A stretch of DNA of 64,000 nt from Sphagnum compactum (GCA_965153455.1 OZ234493.1:4836001-4900000), one strand, 5' to 3'. Numbered from the stretch's first letter, positions 36,652 through 48,885 are shown. Numbers and translations: made by a program. Notes: a model not told the origin generated them from the letters alone.

Positions 36652-39600
36652 TCAGTAATATAGGCGCTGGTGCCCAAGTCCATTTCCTGCCAATCCTGCT
36701 CCTGGGTGAAAACCATCATAGACTCCGTGATTGCCTGCAGTGCCCATGGGAGGAGCTTGGCCCATCCCCAATCCTATACCCTGCTGATGTGGTAGTGGCA
36801 ACAGTGCACCCCCTGTGCCTGCTTGGGCCATGATTTGGCGCTGGTATGCTAGTAGATCAGCAGCACTGTAGCCCTGGTTCATGCCTGCAGGCAATAAACC
36901 CTGGAAAGAAACTGTGGGAGGTGGGGGTGGAAGGGGCAGTGATGAAGTGCCTGGCAGAGTTGGCTTGCTGCCCCAGGAGCACTGCATCAACAAGCAATAA
37001 CCAGATTAGCATCTACAAACAGATTCTGTAGCCAATTAAACCTAGAGTTCTATTGTCAAAAAACTAATTTCCTCCTGATTTCTTTGCAATGGTGCCTTAC
37101 CTTTTTTTGTCTTCCTGCTCACAAAACACACAGAACTCTGTACCACATTCCTGGGTTGTACATCACAGCTTGATGTTTGTCAAAGACCATTTCCTTTACA
37201 GAAACACAGATTGACATGTCTTGATCTTTGAAGTGTGGGAATTTCCCTGTTCTCAAGAAAAGGACAGGCCAACCATATCGCCCCATTGCACCAGGTAGCA
37301 AGTGTTTGGTAGAAAATGGTCAAATACTCTGGTTCAAGCATACAATGGGTGTCCTTGTACCCCCCCTTCACATTTACATTACACACATGGGGGGACAAGT
37401 GCACAGAAATGCATCCTTGACTGACAGAAAATAGACAGGTACAGGAGACAGTCTGAAATGTAATAACTTACTTTGACAGACTTGCCACAGATGACCCTCC
37501 CATTAGCTGCTTGGATAGCAAATGCAGCCTCCTCATGAGAACGGTACCTCACAAACCCAAAACCCTTATCTCTCTGAACACGTACATCTTCAATTATGCC
37601 AGCTCCCAATGAATGGAACTGACGGTGTAACTCTGCTTGAGAGACCTGTAGCATGCTCAGGTCAGTAAGTGAAATTATATGTCTGGACGGATAGCAACCA
37701 ATTGCAGAATGCTTGTAGAAAATATTGTTGAGGATATGGGTCTATAGATGTCTTGTGATGATGTATTTTCCAAGATGGCCAGTTGAAAATAACCCATATC
37801 AAAATCCAAACATTCTGCATTTATCCTACAGTCAGATTGCTCCTCACCTCATGGGCCAAGTTGCCTACATACACTGTAGTGTACTGAGGGTTGTTCTCAG
37901 GACCATCGCCAGTGACTTCTTGATGCTCTTCTTGGTGTACTTCTGCACAACAAAACATTGTCTAAAGGATACATGTACAAAGTCCATAATTTTAATTCTC
38001 ACTCAAGGCTGATTTCAGTCAGTGGAAAGAAGCAAATAACAAGATCAAAAATATCAACCAGCACAGGCCGTTAGCTGATATTATTACCAAATCAACTTGC
38101 AAAATCTGCCAAAACAAAAAGGAATGGATGATGACAACACCTTGGATCAGTGGAGCCTGGTATCGTGCCATCTGATCAACAGCACTGCTCATACCAGTTC
38201 CATTTCCAGCAGTATGCACTTCATCTGCTTGAGGGCCCATGCTTGACTTTGTGGCCCAGTTGCACCGAATGGGTCTACTTCCAAGCCACTTTCCTGTCCA
38301 CAAACACCACAATTCTGTAAACATCCAGGACTATGATGTATGATGTCCATACACATACTCATGATAACAACAACTTCACACACCGCTACCATGCAGCAGC
38401 CAGATTTGAAAGTTGAAAAAAAAGAGGACATTCCAACCTTTCCTATCTACCTGGGCCCAAACAGAGAAAATCAGCCTTACCCGTCATCTCATTTATGGCA
38501 ATTTCTGCTTCCTGCAACACAAATAGAATTTATTGGTTAAGGAAATGCCAAACAGATATATCCAAGCGAAGGAAAAAAAGTATTGAGCCCTCTGCACCTA
38601 CAGCTTGAGTCAACCAGAATGGAAGTTGTGTCATAACCTGACAACACTAACATAACAGGAAAGCTATGGCAGGAAGAGAAGAGAAACACTAACTAAAATT
38701 TGGAAAGCATAATCAAAATGCACTTTAAACAACGGCAACAGCCTCTCAAATACCCAGTGAACACAACAATGTACAGTAGTGCAACTTTGTCCATTTCTGA
38801 CAGTGGGCCTATGCCAGTATCAAACATGAAATAGCATATAAACATGAGATTTCCAAAACCAAGAAGAAGAGTATGAACAAACATAAGTCAGAGTGCTGAG
38901 CGGAACTTTGTGGTGAGAAACCAGAGCTAGAAATTGAAGTAAAAAACATGACAAGCAAGAGGCTCCAAGATGGACGAAATATTCACAGATAAATTCATAG
39001 AATTTTACAATTTTAAATTCCAACATTATAAATATGGGACAACAAGTCTACAATTATCAGAAGAAATATATCTATATGATTGCAGAGACAACTCCACAAT
39101 CACACTTCAAAGGTGAACTGTCATATCAGCTCTATCATAACCAGAACTAACATGACCAAAATGGGTGCAATCACACCATCAACTTCATTGTGAATAGCAG
39201 ACACTAGCTGCCATGAGTCCCACTGACTTCATTAGCTTGTGACAGTGGGTGTAGATAATTACACAATAAACTGTCCAAAATGTCAGGCAAAACATTATAC
39301 AAAAATCTGTATCCTGAGTGTCTGTTGCATTTCCAGAAGCAACAGGAAGAACTCAGTCAAGATATTGGCTAGCAATCAAAAGACAGATAATAAAAGAATT
39401 TAACAGTATCCTCATCCAAGCTGCAAAAAGCTTAATGCATGCTTAGCTTACCCCTTGTACAAGCAAGTGTCTAAGCCAAAGTGCCATAGAGAGAGACCTA
39501 CAGAACCAGTAATACTTTTGTGAATTCATCAAGAAATTTAAGAAAAAAACCTGACCTACCTGCTGACTTCTGAAAGAAACAAAGCCGAAACCCCTAGAGC

Positions 39601-42600
39601 GACCTGATCGTTGATCCCACATCACTCGAGCATCTCTGTTCACCACCCAATAGATGTAATAATGAACCTCACTAACACATTTTGTAAGCAAAAATAATAA
39701 AAAAGGGCACAACCCAAGGTTCTTACATCCCCATATTGGCCTGACTAACCATATTAGTGCAACGACAGGTTTCACACTGCCAGCAGGTCTAGGCGGAATG
39801 ACAAGGTCCATACCAAACAATCACAGACGTAAATAACAGTCTAGAGGAATAAGATTGACTTTTGGAGCTTGCATCATGCCTTTGAAAAGCTGTATCATGT
39901 GCCAGCAGGTCATGCAGACTACCACTACTAGACCAACAATAAATGCCACCAAAACATCATTCTCAAGCTAGTGATGACAAAAGATTTTGACATTGCCACA
40001 ACAGATTCAATCTTGCTCATAGCAATTCTCAACATGCAAAATTTAGATTTGAAACTGCAGGCACCTTCAATGTCCCCTGAAACCTCCCAAATCCTTGGGA
40101 ATTTCTGTGGCTGCTGATGTATGTCATACTGAACTAATGATACTCACCCACTTGGCTTCTCAACTGTGGCTTACCAGCATGTAACCAGAACATAATCATG
40201 GTATTATGCAGAAACCACATTTGAAACATTGATCACCAATTTTACTTACGAGCAGCTGGGGTACATGCAGAAAGCTGCAAACAGAGTCGCATCTGTAACC
40301 TCTGGACTCAGATCACCCACAAATATGTTGTAGTGCCCTGCTAGTGACAACACATCAATGCTCAGTGACAGATGGATAAACCCCATTAGAGTGCCTGTAA
40401 ATTTTGCATGATAGCTTCATGCAACAGCTTAAATCCTACCCACAAGCTCAATCTGCTTTACAAAACTGAAGAGCAAACAAGGCAATTTTTCCCTCTCACA
40501 GGCACAAGCAGTAACAAACAACACCTTGCAAGAAGATAGATCTGTCTTTGATATCCATCATTCATTGCATAAACAAATGAGACAAGGGATTGCAAGTAAC
40601 CTGTTGTGTCCTCCCTTTGTCCACTCACATAAGCCCAGTTAACCTTGATGGGCTGTCCAAACCTGCATCACTAAAGCTTATCATGGACATAGACTAATGA
40701 AAGATGGATGGTACAAGAACAGCTTTGTCGATCCCTTCTGTTGCTTGTTATAGAGTGGATGATCTGGCAGATCAACAAGTCTTTCAGTAGACACAAATAT
40801 TTTGGATCTTTTGTCAACACCCTAGTTTTAGTGGATGTTAAGGAATACAATCCTTCACAGCACACACCAGTGTTTGCAAATCTTCCACCTCAAACAACTA
40901 ATGAGAAACAACCAGAAGCAAATGTGTTGCCAGTGTCAAACTTGCCATTCTACCACAATTCAAAAGTGAAATTGCTGATTCAGAATCTCCAAAGCTTGGA
41001 CTTTGCTTGCATTGCTATAATTAATCAGTCAGAGTGTGTCAAAATGTTTACTTACATTTGCCTCCCATTAAGGGTCAACAATGCAGCGGCAGCAGATCTG
41101 TGGTCGAAGTAGTCCACAAATCCATAAGATGACTGCAAGAAGTATCAGCATCAATATCAATGTAATTGCAGACAGAAACTAAACAAGAACAAAGTAACAT
41201 AACCGTACTTTCATGGTTCCCACCAAACCCAAACAAACACAACATTTGCCATTGGTAATAACCTTGTGATTAGCACTCAAAAGTCTCAGACCAACACCAT
41301 CATCATGACTTTACACCATTACACCCCACTGACTTTATCAGCTCCCCACAGTGGGTACAGTAAATAAGTAAATACTCTCCTCAAGACGTACCACAACCAC
41401 TTAAACAAAGATCAGGTTCTGAGTTCCTGTTGCGTTTTGTAAGCAATGGCACGGCTCAGTTATGATTTTGTCTATGACTGGAGAGATGTAGCTAATAATA
41501 AAACAAAACAGTATCCACATTCAAGCTGCTACAAGCTTGTGAGCATACGCTTCATTCAGTTTAAGATTATTCCTTGTATAAGCAACCATCCAAGGCAAAG
41601 GCAGAGAGCCTACGGGACATCCTGCACCCTGTGCAACTTCATCAGCTTCCAACAGTAGCAATAGATAAGTATACTAATCTACTCGAACTTATAACAGTTA
41701 ATTACCCAAACATCTGCATCTTGAGGTTTTGTCACATTTCTCAAAGCAATGTGAACACTCAACGATGATGCTGGCTAGCACTCAATTTTGATGTTGCTAG
41801 TGAAAAAAAAAAAGTCAGCGGTACCCTCAATAGCTTGCAACAAGCTTGTGATCATAAGCTTCATTTCATTTTATACAAGAGCAAGCATCTCAGCCAAAGG
41901 CATACAGAGGCAGTAGGCCTACATAAGAGGTTAGTGGCTGGAGCATGCTGCACCCTAGACATATCCTCTAACCACAGCATAAGATGACTGCATGAAACCA
42001 GAAAGGGGATTTAAGACCCACAAAAACAATGTTTTGGAGAGCCATAAAACTTCACCATGACCTTCACAGCATGAAGCTTGAAGAAGCCAGCTGAAAAACA
42101 GATCTAAAAACTGTCGGACAGACATAGCAAGACATCCAAGCTTAAGGTGCCACAACAAAACAACCAACAATTTTGGAACCATCGCTAGTGCAGGGAATAT
42201 AGAAATGCAGAACTGTCCCATAGGATCCTTTAAAGAGGTTCTGCAGGAAGCTTACCTTCTCTTTCCTTATGAGTTTGCAACCCTCCAATGGACCTACACT
42301 GGAGAACACTTCAGCTAACAGAGCCTCTGTAACTTTGGTGTGTATGTTGCCCACATACCTGCATTAGCCCTCAGTAGAATTAAAAAAAACCCATCAATAC
42401 ATCATACTTCATTAGAAGTAACATATCCAGGCCTCATAGATATGACAGTATTACCTTAGTGCATTAGGAAATGCTAAGACAAAACCAACATGATCATAAC
42501 TAGCAATGCACAATAATGACTGGAAAAAAGGGCCACTATGGAGATAAGAAAGGATTAAATGACAAAAGCAGCAGCACAACTCACACACTGCGGCAGGAAG

Positions 42601-43085
42601 TTGCATCAAACCCAGGGGGCAGATTTCCACTTGGAATTGGTTCCATCTGCAAAGTACAGAAGTAAGACAAGGAAAACAACACAAATGTCAATGACAAAAC
42701 ACATGACATGATTTTTAGAAACTGTTCTCTTCCCACCAATCTCCACCTTATTGTCTAATGTTGAAATACTTTCTGTACACAGTTGCTCTCACAGGACTTC
42801 AAGTACAGGTAAACATTTATCTCAATTATTGAAGTCCTACACAACATCAATGTTTTGTTGTTCAGAGCATTCCCATTTCAGGCTGCAAAAATAATAAAAT
42901 TTGCACTAGACCCAATCAGCCAATGCAGATCTATCCACACAATATAATCAAATTTGCTGAATCCATGACAAAACTTCAGGAAAATAATAGGGACCCAGAG
43001 AGGGAGGAGTTACCTGTGACATTGCCGTGATCAAGCCTGGGTGATACATGGGTTGCTGCTGCTGCTGAAGCATGGCTTGGTGCAT
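36652..43085 (-). CDS. UBP1: Oligouridylate-binding protein UBP1-like, three RRMs (12 coding exons)
   Basis: Joining 12 exons at GT-AG sites gives an uninterrupted frame of about 416 residues. Exons from the 5-prime end: 43,085-43,014; 42,646-42,585; 42,358-42,256; 41,132-41,056; 40,662-40,601; 40,337-40,250; 39,635-39,560; 38,511-38,481; 38,293-38,141; 37,942-37,848; 37,645-37,472; 36,981-36,652. Phases agree at every junction. RRM1 (about 45-118) has VYVGNI and [11 protein letters not shown]2 (about 105-180) has IFVGDL and [11 protein letters not shown]3 (about 241-309) has VYVGNL and KGFGFVRY. The N-terminus is Gln-rich; the C-terminus is Gly/Pro/Gln-rich, contains [12 protein letters not shown] and ends in YY. 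This matches plant UBP1, the TIA-1-like hnRNP protein. In Arabidopsis UBP1 proteins bind U-rich pre-mRNA in the nucleus and join stress granules. The first usable ATG follows an in-frame TGA, so the N-terminus is slightly short for the family. Confidence 0.93.
39210..39490. repeat. Repeat in the UBP1 intron between the two RRM2 exons, copy A
   Basis: The block from CCCACTGACTTCATTAGCTT, through a CTGTTGCATTT segment, to CAAGCTGCAAAAAGCTTAATGC and AAGCAAGTGTCTAAGCCAAAG parallels 41,330-41,620 in another intron of the same gene. Identity is moderate, and order and orientation are the same. Confidence 0.6.
41330..41620. repeat. Repeat in the UBP1 intron within RRM1, copy B
   Basis: Shared landmarks with 39,210-39,490 are CCACTGACTTTATCAGCT, CAGTGGGT, TTCCTGTTGCGTTTTG, CAAGCTGCTACAAGCTT and CAAGGCAAAGGCAGAG. 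It sits in the intron between the exons at 42,256 and 41,132. Confidence 0.6.
41715..41910. repeat. Repeat in the UBP1 intron within RRM1, copy C
   Basis: It parallels the later part of the other two copies: GATGCTGGCTAGCACTCAA (compare ATATTGGCTAGCAATCAA at 39,361-39,378), GCTTGCAACAAGCTTGTGAT, AGCTTCATT, and ACAAGAGCAAGCATCTCAGC. It lies about 100 bp past copy B in the same intron. Confidence 0.55.
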
Positions 43086-44640
43086 CAAGGCCTGTCACTT
43101 CAACTGCAAATACTGCTGCTGTTGCTGCACCATTGCATAACAATCCAGCCACTCATGTTCTGCACTTCTGCCCTAATTCAAACTGGAGTATTTCAATAGC
43201 TCTAGCATCAGTTCTGAAAAGAGAATTACTTAACACAATCACTATATGCCTCTAACAAATGTTTAGAATCACAAACGTAGACCAAAAGGCTTGCCAGAAT
43301 TTTTCAGTACAGGAGATGGAGCCTTGTAACCATGAAACAATAAAAGCCAACTCATTTGACTCTTCCGATTTCCAATAGACTCAAATGACTACCACTAACC
43401 ATCCACTGCAATGGCAAGCAACACTAGCATTGTCACTGTGAGATTGTAAATTTATTGTAACTGTTCTATATTATCTTACAGTTTGCAAAACGGCATTTTC
43501 CATCATTTCACCTCACAGCATTGGTGCACAGAATAGCAGCAACCCTTATGACCACTTGGGCTTTCCTCTTGGAAATAACAACAAGAATATCAACCCTAAA
43601 CCATACACATATCCAAGAATACAAAAAAGTTTGAAATTACAGCCAGCAGCAGCAATGCTGACTTAATTTGGCTTTTGTTGACTAAAAAGTCACCAAGCAC
43701 TGCTGGGCTTGTGTTTTACAGAGCTGAGGAACTAGGAACACCATCTCCCTTTTGCAGTACCAATATGCAGAATTGAAGAAGCTATCAATGTGACTGATAG
43801 CTCAAACATGAATCCAAATAGCCCACCAAATGCCATTGCAAAACCAGCAACAACAATGGGACAAAGATGGGACAAGCAACAACAACAGGCATAGAGAGCT
43901 TTCCCTTCTTTCCCTTGGGTTATTCTTGCAGACAAAGGATGTGGTTTATCCATGGACACATACATTCACCATCATCACACAATCCCTAAACATGCTAAAA
44001 GACTGGTATCAAACTCCACAAGAAGACCCCATGGCCGGAGCTTTGAAACCCTGATGAGGATGATCGGAGCAAAAGAGCCCCCGTTCCTTCTCCCCAAAAA
44101 GAATTAGCTTCTTCAAAAACCCTTCAACGGCGACTAAAACAAAACAAAACAGCAACACCGGATGCAAAACACACAACAACGGATGCTTCATAGGTATTAT
44201 GCCCCCTTATTAGGACAAACAGATAGACACCCCAAAAACAAGCAAACCCAGAAACAATAACCCTAAACTTCGCACCAGGATCGGAGGTTCCAGGTGGGTA
44301 GAAAGGGAGATCACCCCAGGTAGTTCTTGTTGTTTTACAGAGTGAAGAAGTCACGCACCTTAGGGATCCAACTGGGAAAGACGGTGCAAGAAAGGTGGTG
44401 CCACCCGCGAAGGAACGAACTCACTCACCCACCCACCCAGTCAGTGGTGACTGACCCACCCGCCCACCCGCCCAACCACCCACGCAGCCAACCTACTACC
44501 CTCTCCCTCCCTCCCTGAGTACAAGCGAGTGAGTAGTAGTAGTCGACAGAGAGCTCGCAGAAAAAAGAGAGAGCGATTGCCGAGGAAATGGGGGACGACA
44601 CCAGCAAGAACTGCTACAGCAACAACAACCTAGAGCTCAC
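43086..44640 (-). other. UBP1 upstream exon remainder and probable 5-prime UTR intron
   Basis: Upstream of the chosen ATG, on the - strand, the frame reads MVQQQQQYLQLK, then TGA, then the coding start. This Gln-rich run is either leader or a former N-terminus. Further up, a splice acceptor TGCAG near 43,158 and a donor AAAG-GTGAGC at about 44,640 could bound a leader intron of roughly 1.5 kb. Such an intron would leave the coding start in the second exon. CA- and GT-rich short repeats and chance ORFs fill the interval. The splice pair is inferred. Confidence 0.4.
44425..44516. repeat. CCCA/CCCG and CTCC short tandem repeats
   Basis: Two runs of ACCC/GCCC units (about 44,425-44,441 and 44,454-44,486) are followed by TCCC units at about 44,503-44,516. 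They lie in the presumed leader intron of the - strand UBP1 gene. On that gene's strand they are G-rich. Confidence 0.85.
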
Positions 44641-45000
44641 CTTTGCAATAGGAGATGGGGTTCCAATACGAGGAAATGTGGGAGAGCACAATCGATAAAA
44701 AAAGAATGGGAAGCAAGCGATGTCGGAGAGAAAGAAAGAGAACAAGGTGTCGATTGGGAAGAAAGAAAGAAAGAAAGAAGAAAAGGGACATGTGTGGGCG
44801 TGTGTGTGTTTGTCTTCCTTTCCTTTGCTTTCCTTCGCAGCGAGCGGCCGCTCCCTCCAAGCCCGGCGCCAGTTGTGGTCCGTGGAGCGCGAATCCGGCG
44901 GTTCTTCCCGCAACGGGGACGGCGACCGGGGCAAAGGGGGAACCGATGTTTGGGCAGGTAGGTGGGTGAGTGGGGAGGAGGGTAGGTAGGTACGCGCGAA
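44641..45000 (-). promoter_or_regulatory. Probable UBP1 leader exon and promoter region
   Basis: Composition shifts from AT-rich to GC-rich here, just upstream of the - strand gene, and a good donor lies at 44,640. A GAAA/CTTT run (about 44,760-44,785) would be a pyrimidine-rich stretch on the transcribed strand, common in plant leaders. No TATA box is convincing. The assignment comes from position and composition only. Confidence 0.4.
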
Positions 45001-45009
45001 AGGTGCGGG

Positions 45010-45300
45010 GAGCTAGTAACAGCGGATTGGCATGATAGTAGGCCCGGCGTTTGTTCGGGACACCAACCAGCGGATTTTGGCAGCGACAGGTCCGGGGTTC
45101 TGTTCGGGGTACGAGCGGATTGCCAGTGTAGGCCCGGGGTTGGTTCCGGACGCCGACTGGTTGTTCGCGTCGTAGGCCCGAGGTTTGTTCAGGACACGAG
45201 TGGTTTAGCAGTTGTGGACCGGTCCGGGTTTTGTTCGGGGAACCAACCAGCGGGTTGGCGCAGGTAGGCCCGGGGTTTGTTTAGGAAACCAGTATGCACG
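45010..45300. repeat. GC-rich degenerate minisatellite, about 6 units of 40-50 bp
   Basis: Units begin with (T/G)AGGCCCGG(C/G)GTTTGTTCGGG-like words at about 45,039, 45,090, 45,129, 45,172, 45,218 and 45,264. Most continue with an A(C)CAACCAGCGG-like word. GC and CpG are much higher than in flanking DNA, which returns to AT-rich by about 45,400. It borders the UBP1 promoter side. Confidence 0.8.
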
Positions 45301-45304
45301 AAAA

Positions 45305-45925
45305 AACGAAGGAGACGACGGTTCGGGGTTTTATTGGCCTTGCCTTGGTAGGCAAGGATATTGTGTTTAGATCCCTTATTGAGTATATTAGCTTAAAGGT
45401 AATAGCTCTATTTTGATATGAGGATTTTTGAAACATGATATTTTGGCTTGTGTTGAAACTTGGGTTTAGATCTAGAGTTGTAATATCTTGAAGGATTTTG
45501 GTTTTTATTTAGAGGATTTTTTGAAGATTAGATTTTTGCATTGTGAATATTTGAGTTTCCCGAATGCTTCTTTTGCCTTAAGATCCTTTTATTGTAAATG
45601 GCAAGGCCACAGTGTGACACACCCCTTGTTTTTTCTATTTTTTGGGGTGTCAAGAAATGTCAAATTAACCCTAAATTGTCACATGCAACAAAATTGTCTT
45701 CTTCTTAAAAAGCCCCTTTTTCCAGGACTAGGTGCCTTTCATTTTAGAATGTTAAAAAGTGGACTATGAGTTAACCCTTGTTATCTTCAGGGTCACCCCC
45801 TTGTTCTACCACTAGTAGGCTAACTCACTGCAAATCTTTCCAAGATTCCACCCCCTGAAACACAGGCTGTTTATGGATCCCATTTGTTTTTTTTTATTTT
45901 GTGCTTTTGGGTTTGGGGTGGCGGT
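45305..45925. other. Non-coding stretch
   Basis: A 93-codon ORF (45,488-45,769) has no recognised similarity. Otherwise nothing is seen. Confidence 0.4.
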
Positions 45926-45930
45926 AGAAA

Positions 45931-45990
45931 TTCGATTGCCTGGAGACCACAGTGACAAAATTCGATTGCCTGGAGACCACAGTGACAAAA
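45931..45990. repeat. Perfect 30-bp tandem duplication
   Basis: The unit TTCGATTGCC...GTGACAAAA occurs twice head to tail without mismatch (45,931-45,960 and 45,961-45,990). Confidence 0.95.
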
Positions 45991-46450
45991 CAGGTCTTCT
46001 TTGCAAGGGGTATTAGCCCAGGGCAAAAATGGTGACGGAACTCTTTTGGAAAGAGAAATCTTATGCAGCCATGGGAAGTTTGTTTCACTTGCATTTACAA
46101 ATGATTTGTAGGCTTAAGATTACTAGCCTATTATAGTTGCACAGGGCATTGAAAATTGCATTGGCATGGCGACAAGGATGCTTCAAGCGGCCATTTGTTC
46201 ATTGCAAGGTCCTTTGTTGTTTAAGGGATGTTGGGTGATTGTTTAAAAAGATTCATGTGAATCTCATTTTCAATTTGTTGAAAGTAATATTGATGTAAAG
46301 AAAAAAAATGTACTCAAATTTAAACACGCCAAATATGGTGTTGTTGCTTTGAAAAATTGTGTTTCTTCGTCACAAACCAATGTCATAAAGTGTGCATATG
46401 CATGGGCAAAATATATAATTCATAAGCATCTTGGGTTTTCGTTCTCTATT

Positions 46451-46705
46451 GTGCTTTTAGATAGATCAGGTCAATTTTTTCCATCTATTTCATGGGTTAT
46501 CCCACTATGGTCAAGTGGCATGGATTAGAGTTGCTTCCATATGGAAATGCATGCTTTTTTTTAAAATGTTGAGTTGTGCTTTTAGATACATCAGGTCAAT
46601 TTCTTTCAACTACTTCATGGGTTATCCCACTATGGTCAAGGCATGGATCATAGTAAAGTTGCTTCCATATGGAAATGCATGCTTCTTCTTGAAATTGTTG
46701 AATTG
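46451..46705. repeat. 125-bp tandem duplication
   Basis: The unit beginning GTGCTTTTAGATA at 46,451 repeats at 46,576. Shared blocks are ATCAGGTCAATTT, TTCATGGGTTATCCCACTAT, GGTCAAG and GTTGCTTCCATATGGAAATG. Substitutions and small indels separate the units, so the duplication is not recent. No coding role is seen. Confidence 0.9.
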
Positions 46706-46709
46706 TAAG

Positions 46710-47420
46710 ATATTATTCATATTTTTTTATTCTACCTTTATTTCATCTACATATAGGTGTTATGTTTTGAACAAAGTGGCTAAAACAATGCATTGTGAGC
46801 AAATTTTTTTCTTTCTTTTGGGTTAATGGAAATATCCCAAATGAAGTTGTAGAAGTTTTTCATCATGAAGAAAAAACAACTCTTACTAAGAGGGATGAAA
46901 TTTGGAATTTTTCCAGAATCTCATCCCTCAGATTTCAAAAAATTTGGTGATGGGCCAATTAATATGACCCTTTCAAAATAAGAAAACCAAAAATGGGAGT
47001 CCACCCATGCATTAATGAATTTGAAGCACACTATATATATGAATGTTGGGCAAGTGTCAGAATCACATTATATATTGATGTTGGGTAGGTATTCAAAAAC
47101 AAATAGTGAAAACCAACCAAGGTTTCAAGTTGGTTCTCACCTTGAATACATCAAGGTATCACCAAGGGTGATGCCTTTTTTGAAACCTATCTAGAGGTTC
47201 TCGCTAGGTTGAGAAATAACCATTTGAAATCTTTTCGTTAATTTTTTTAATATCGTGTGAAAATATTAAAGACCAACAAGGTCAAAATGTCAAGTAGGTG
47301 TAGTGGTTGGTAGTGGTAGGTAGGGTTAAAGGAAAAAAAGGACAGTGTTTTGAGTGTGTGTTATTTTATTTTTTTTTAATTTAAGTTTGTTTTGGTTTTG
47401 TTAATATCCTTGTTTTTTAT
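46710..47420. other. Non-coding stretch with hAT-terminus-like words
   Basis: AATGTTGGGCAAGT (47,042-47,055) and TGATGTTGGGTAGGTATTC (47,076-47,094) resemble the left end of the hAT element at 27,059 and a word just outside it at 27,022. They may be the left edge of the second hAT relic, but no matching right edge was found. Confidence 0.35.
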
Positions 47421-47439
47421 TATGTGTTCTTGTTATTCT

Positions 47440-48110
47440 TCATCATCTCCTTGTTGTGCACTTCCTCTTTTTTTTGTTGGGTGCTTATGCAAGTTTTCAA
47501 TGTCATTTTGTTGGGTTCTCTTATTGCTATTTGGTGTCTTTTTGTTGTGTGCTCCAATTGTTTTTTGACGTCTTTATGCTATGTTTTTTTGTGCCTTCTT
47601 GTTGTGAGCTCATGTTACTCATATGTGCCTCCTTGCTATGCACTTTTTGTGTTCATCGACGCCTCTTGGCTATGTGTTCTTGTTGCTCATCAATGTTTCC
47701 TTACTATGTGTTCTTGTTGTTCATCAATTTTTCCTTGTTGTGTCGTGCATTCTTGTTGTTCGTTAACACCTCCTTGTTGTGTGCTCTTGTTGTTCATCAA
47801 TACCTCCTTGCTATGTGCTCTTGGTGTTCACCATGCCTCCTCGTTGTGCTATGCACTCTTGTTGTTTGTTAGTGCCTCCTTATTATGCACTTTTGATGTT
47901 CGTCAACATTTTTTTGTTGTGTTATTATTATTCATGGGCACCTTTTTTATTATGCTCTCTTGTTGCTTATTGACACCTATTTATTGTGTGTTTCAATCAA
48001 AGTACTAGGTACCTTTTTAACCCCCTCCTACTTTTTGTCAACTTCTTGCTATGTAGTTTTGTTGTTCTTCAATGCCTCCTTGTCGTGCATTCTTGGTGCT
48101 CTTTAATCCT
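47440..48110. repeat. Degenerate minisatellite, 33-39-bp units
   Basis: The consensus runs CTTG(C/T)TATGTGCTCTTGTTG, then TTCATCAATGCCTC, repeated about 19 times with lengths of 33, 34, 35 and 39 bp. Because units of 34 bp shift the frame each time and the stop words are rare in the motif, long overlapping ORFs arise on the + strand (47,424-48,008 with 194 codons; 47,456-47,872 with 138). They encode Cys/Leu/Ser-rich repeats with no family similarity. I read these as by-products, not genes. Confidence 0.9.
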
Positions 48111-48114
48111 TTTC

Positions 48115-48885
48115 ATATTGGTATTTCCCCTTTGCATTTTTTTTGTAGGTGTGGAAGAAAAAAAAAAAAATTCTTCAAATCCAAGCTTCAAGGTTTATTT
48201 GTAGTTTTTTTTTCATTTTTTCATTTTTTTTTGTTTTCTTCATTGTTTATTGTTTGTCATTATTTAATGTCTACATTGTATTTCAAAGGTGTGGTTTCAA
48301 TTTATTTTATAATTTAAAAAAATTATTGTCAATATTTTTTTGGCTTATTATGTTTGAGTCGATTATATTTTTAATTATACATGTTTTTAAAAAGTAAATT
48401 ATTTGTGTTTTGTCATGTCCAAGACTAGAACCCCAATTGCATAAAATGTCCAAACATTAAAACATTCAAATTTTCTTTTACACCATTTACATTTGGAAAA
48501 AGGAGGGAAAAAAGTTAATGATTTTGCCTTGTAAATGTTTGTAATACTATTAATAGTTTTTAATTGATATTCATAACATAAATTAGGCAAATAAAACTAA
48601 AACTCATAATTTTTGGTAAATTTTACATTTGCTTTTAACTTTTCTTCCATGCTATGTAATATTTGCTAAAACATGAAATTAAATAAAAATTAAAATGTAA
48701 TTTAAATTGAGTTATGAAAATGAAATATGTTTCAATGAATGTAATATGCAAGATGAAATTTTGATTGAAAGTTTTCAAACAAAACAAAACACAACAAAAA
48801 AATAAATTGAAACAAATGAAATGCAAACACACACCTCCAAAAATTACATGCTCCAAGAAAAATATGGAAAGGTCATAACCGGAAT
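48115..48885. other. AT-rich non-coding stretch
   Basis: Long T and A tracts and short ORFs occur; nothing else is recognised. Confidence 0.4.

Noticed and set aside
40708-41112. 134-codon + strand ORF
   Set aside because: It covers a UBP1 intron and reads antisense through exon 4 of that gene; no similarity is seen.
44614-44989. Overlapping ORFs of 76-106 codons on both strands
   Set aside because: They come from GAAA repeats and GC-rich DNA at the probable UBP1 leader; no domain is recognised.
47424-48008. 194-codon ORF encoding a Cys/Leu-rich protein
   Set aside because: It lies wholly in the 34-bp minisatellite, overlaps another long ORF in a different frame and has no family similarity.
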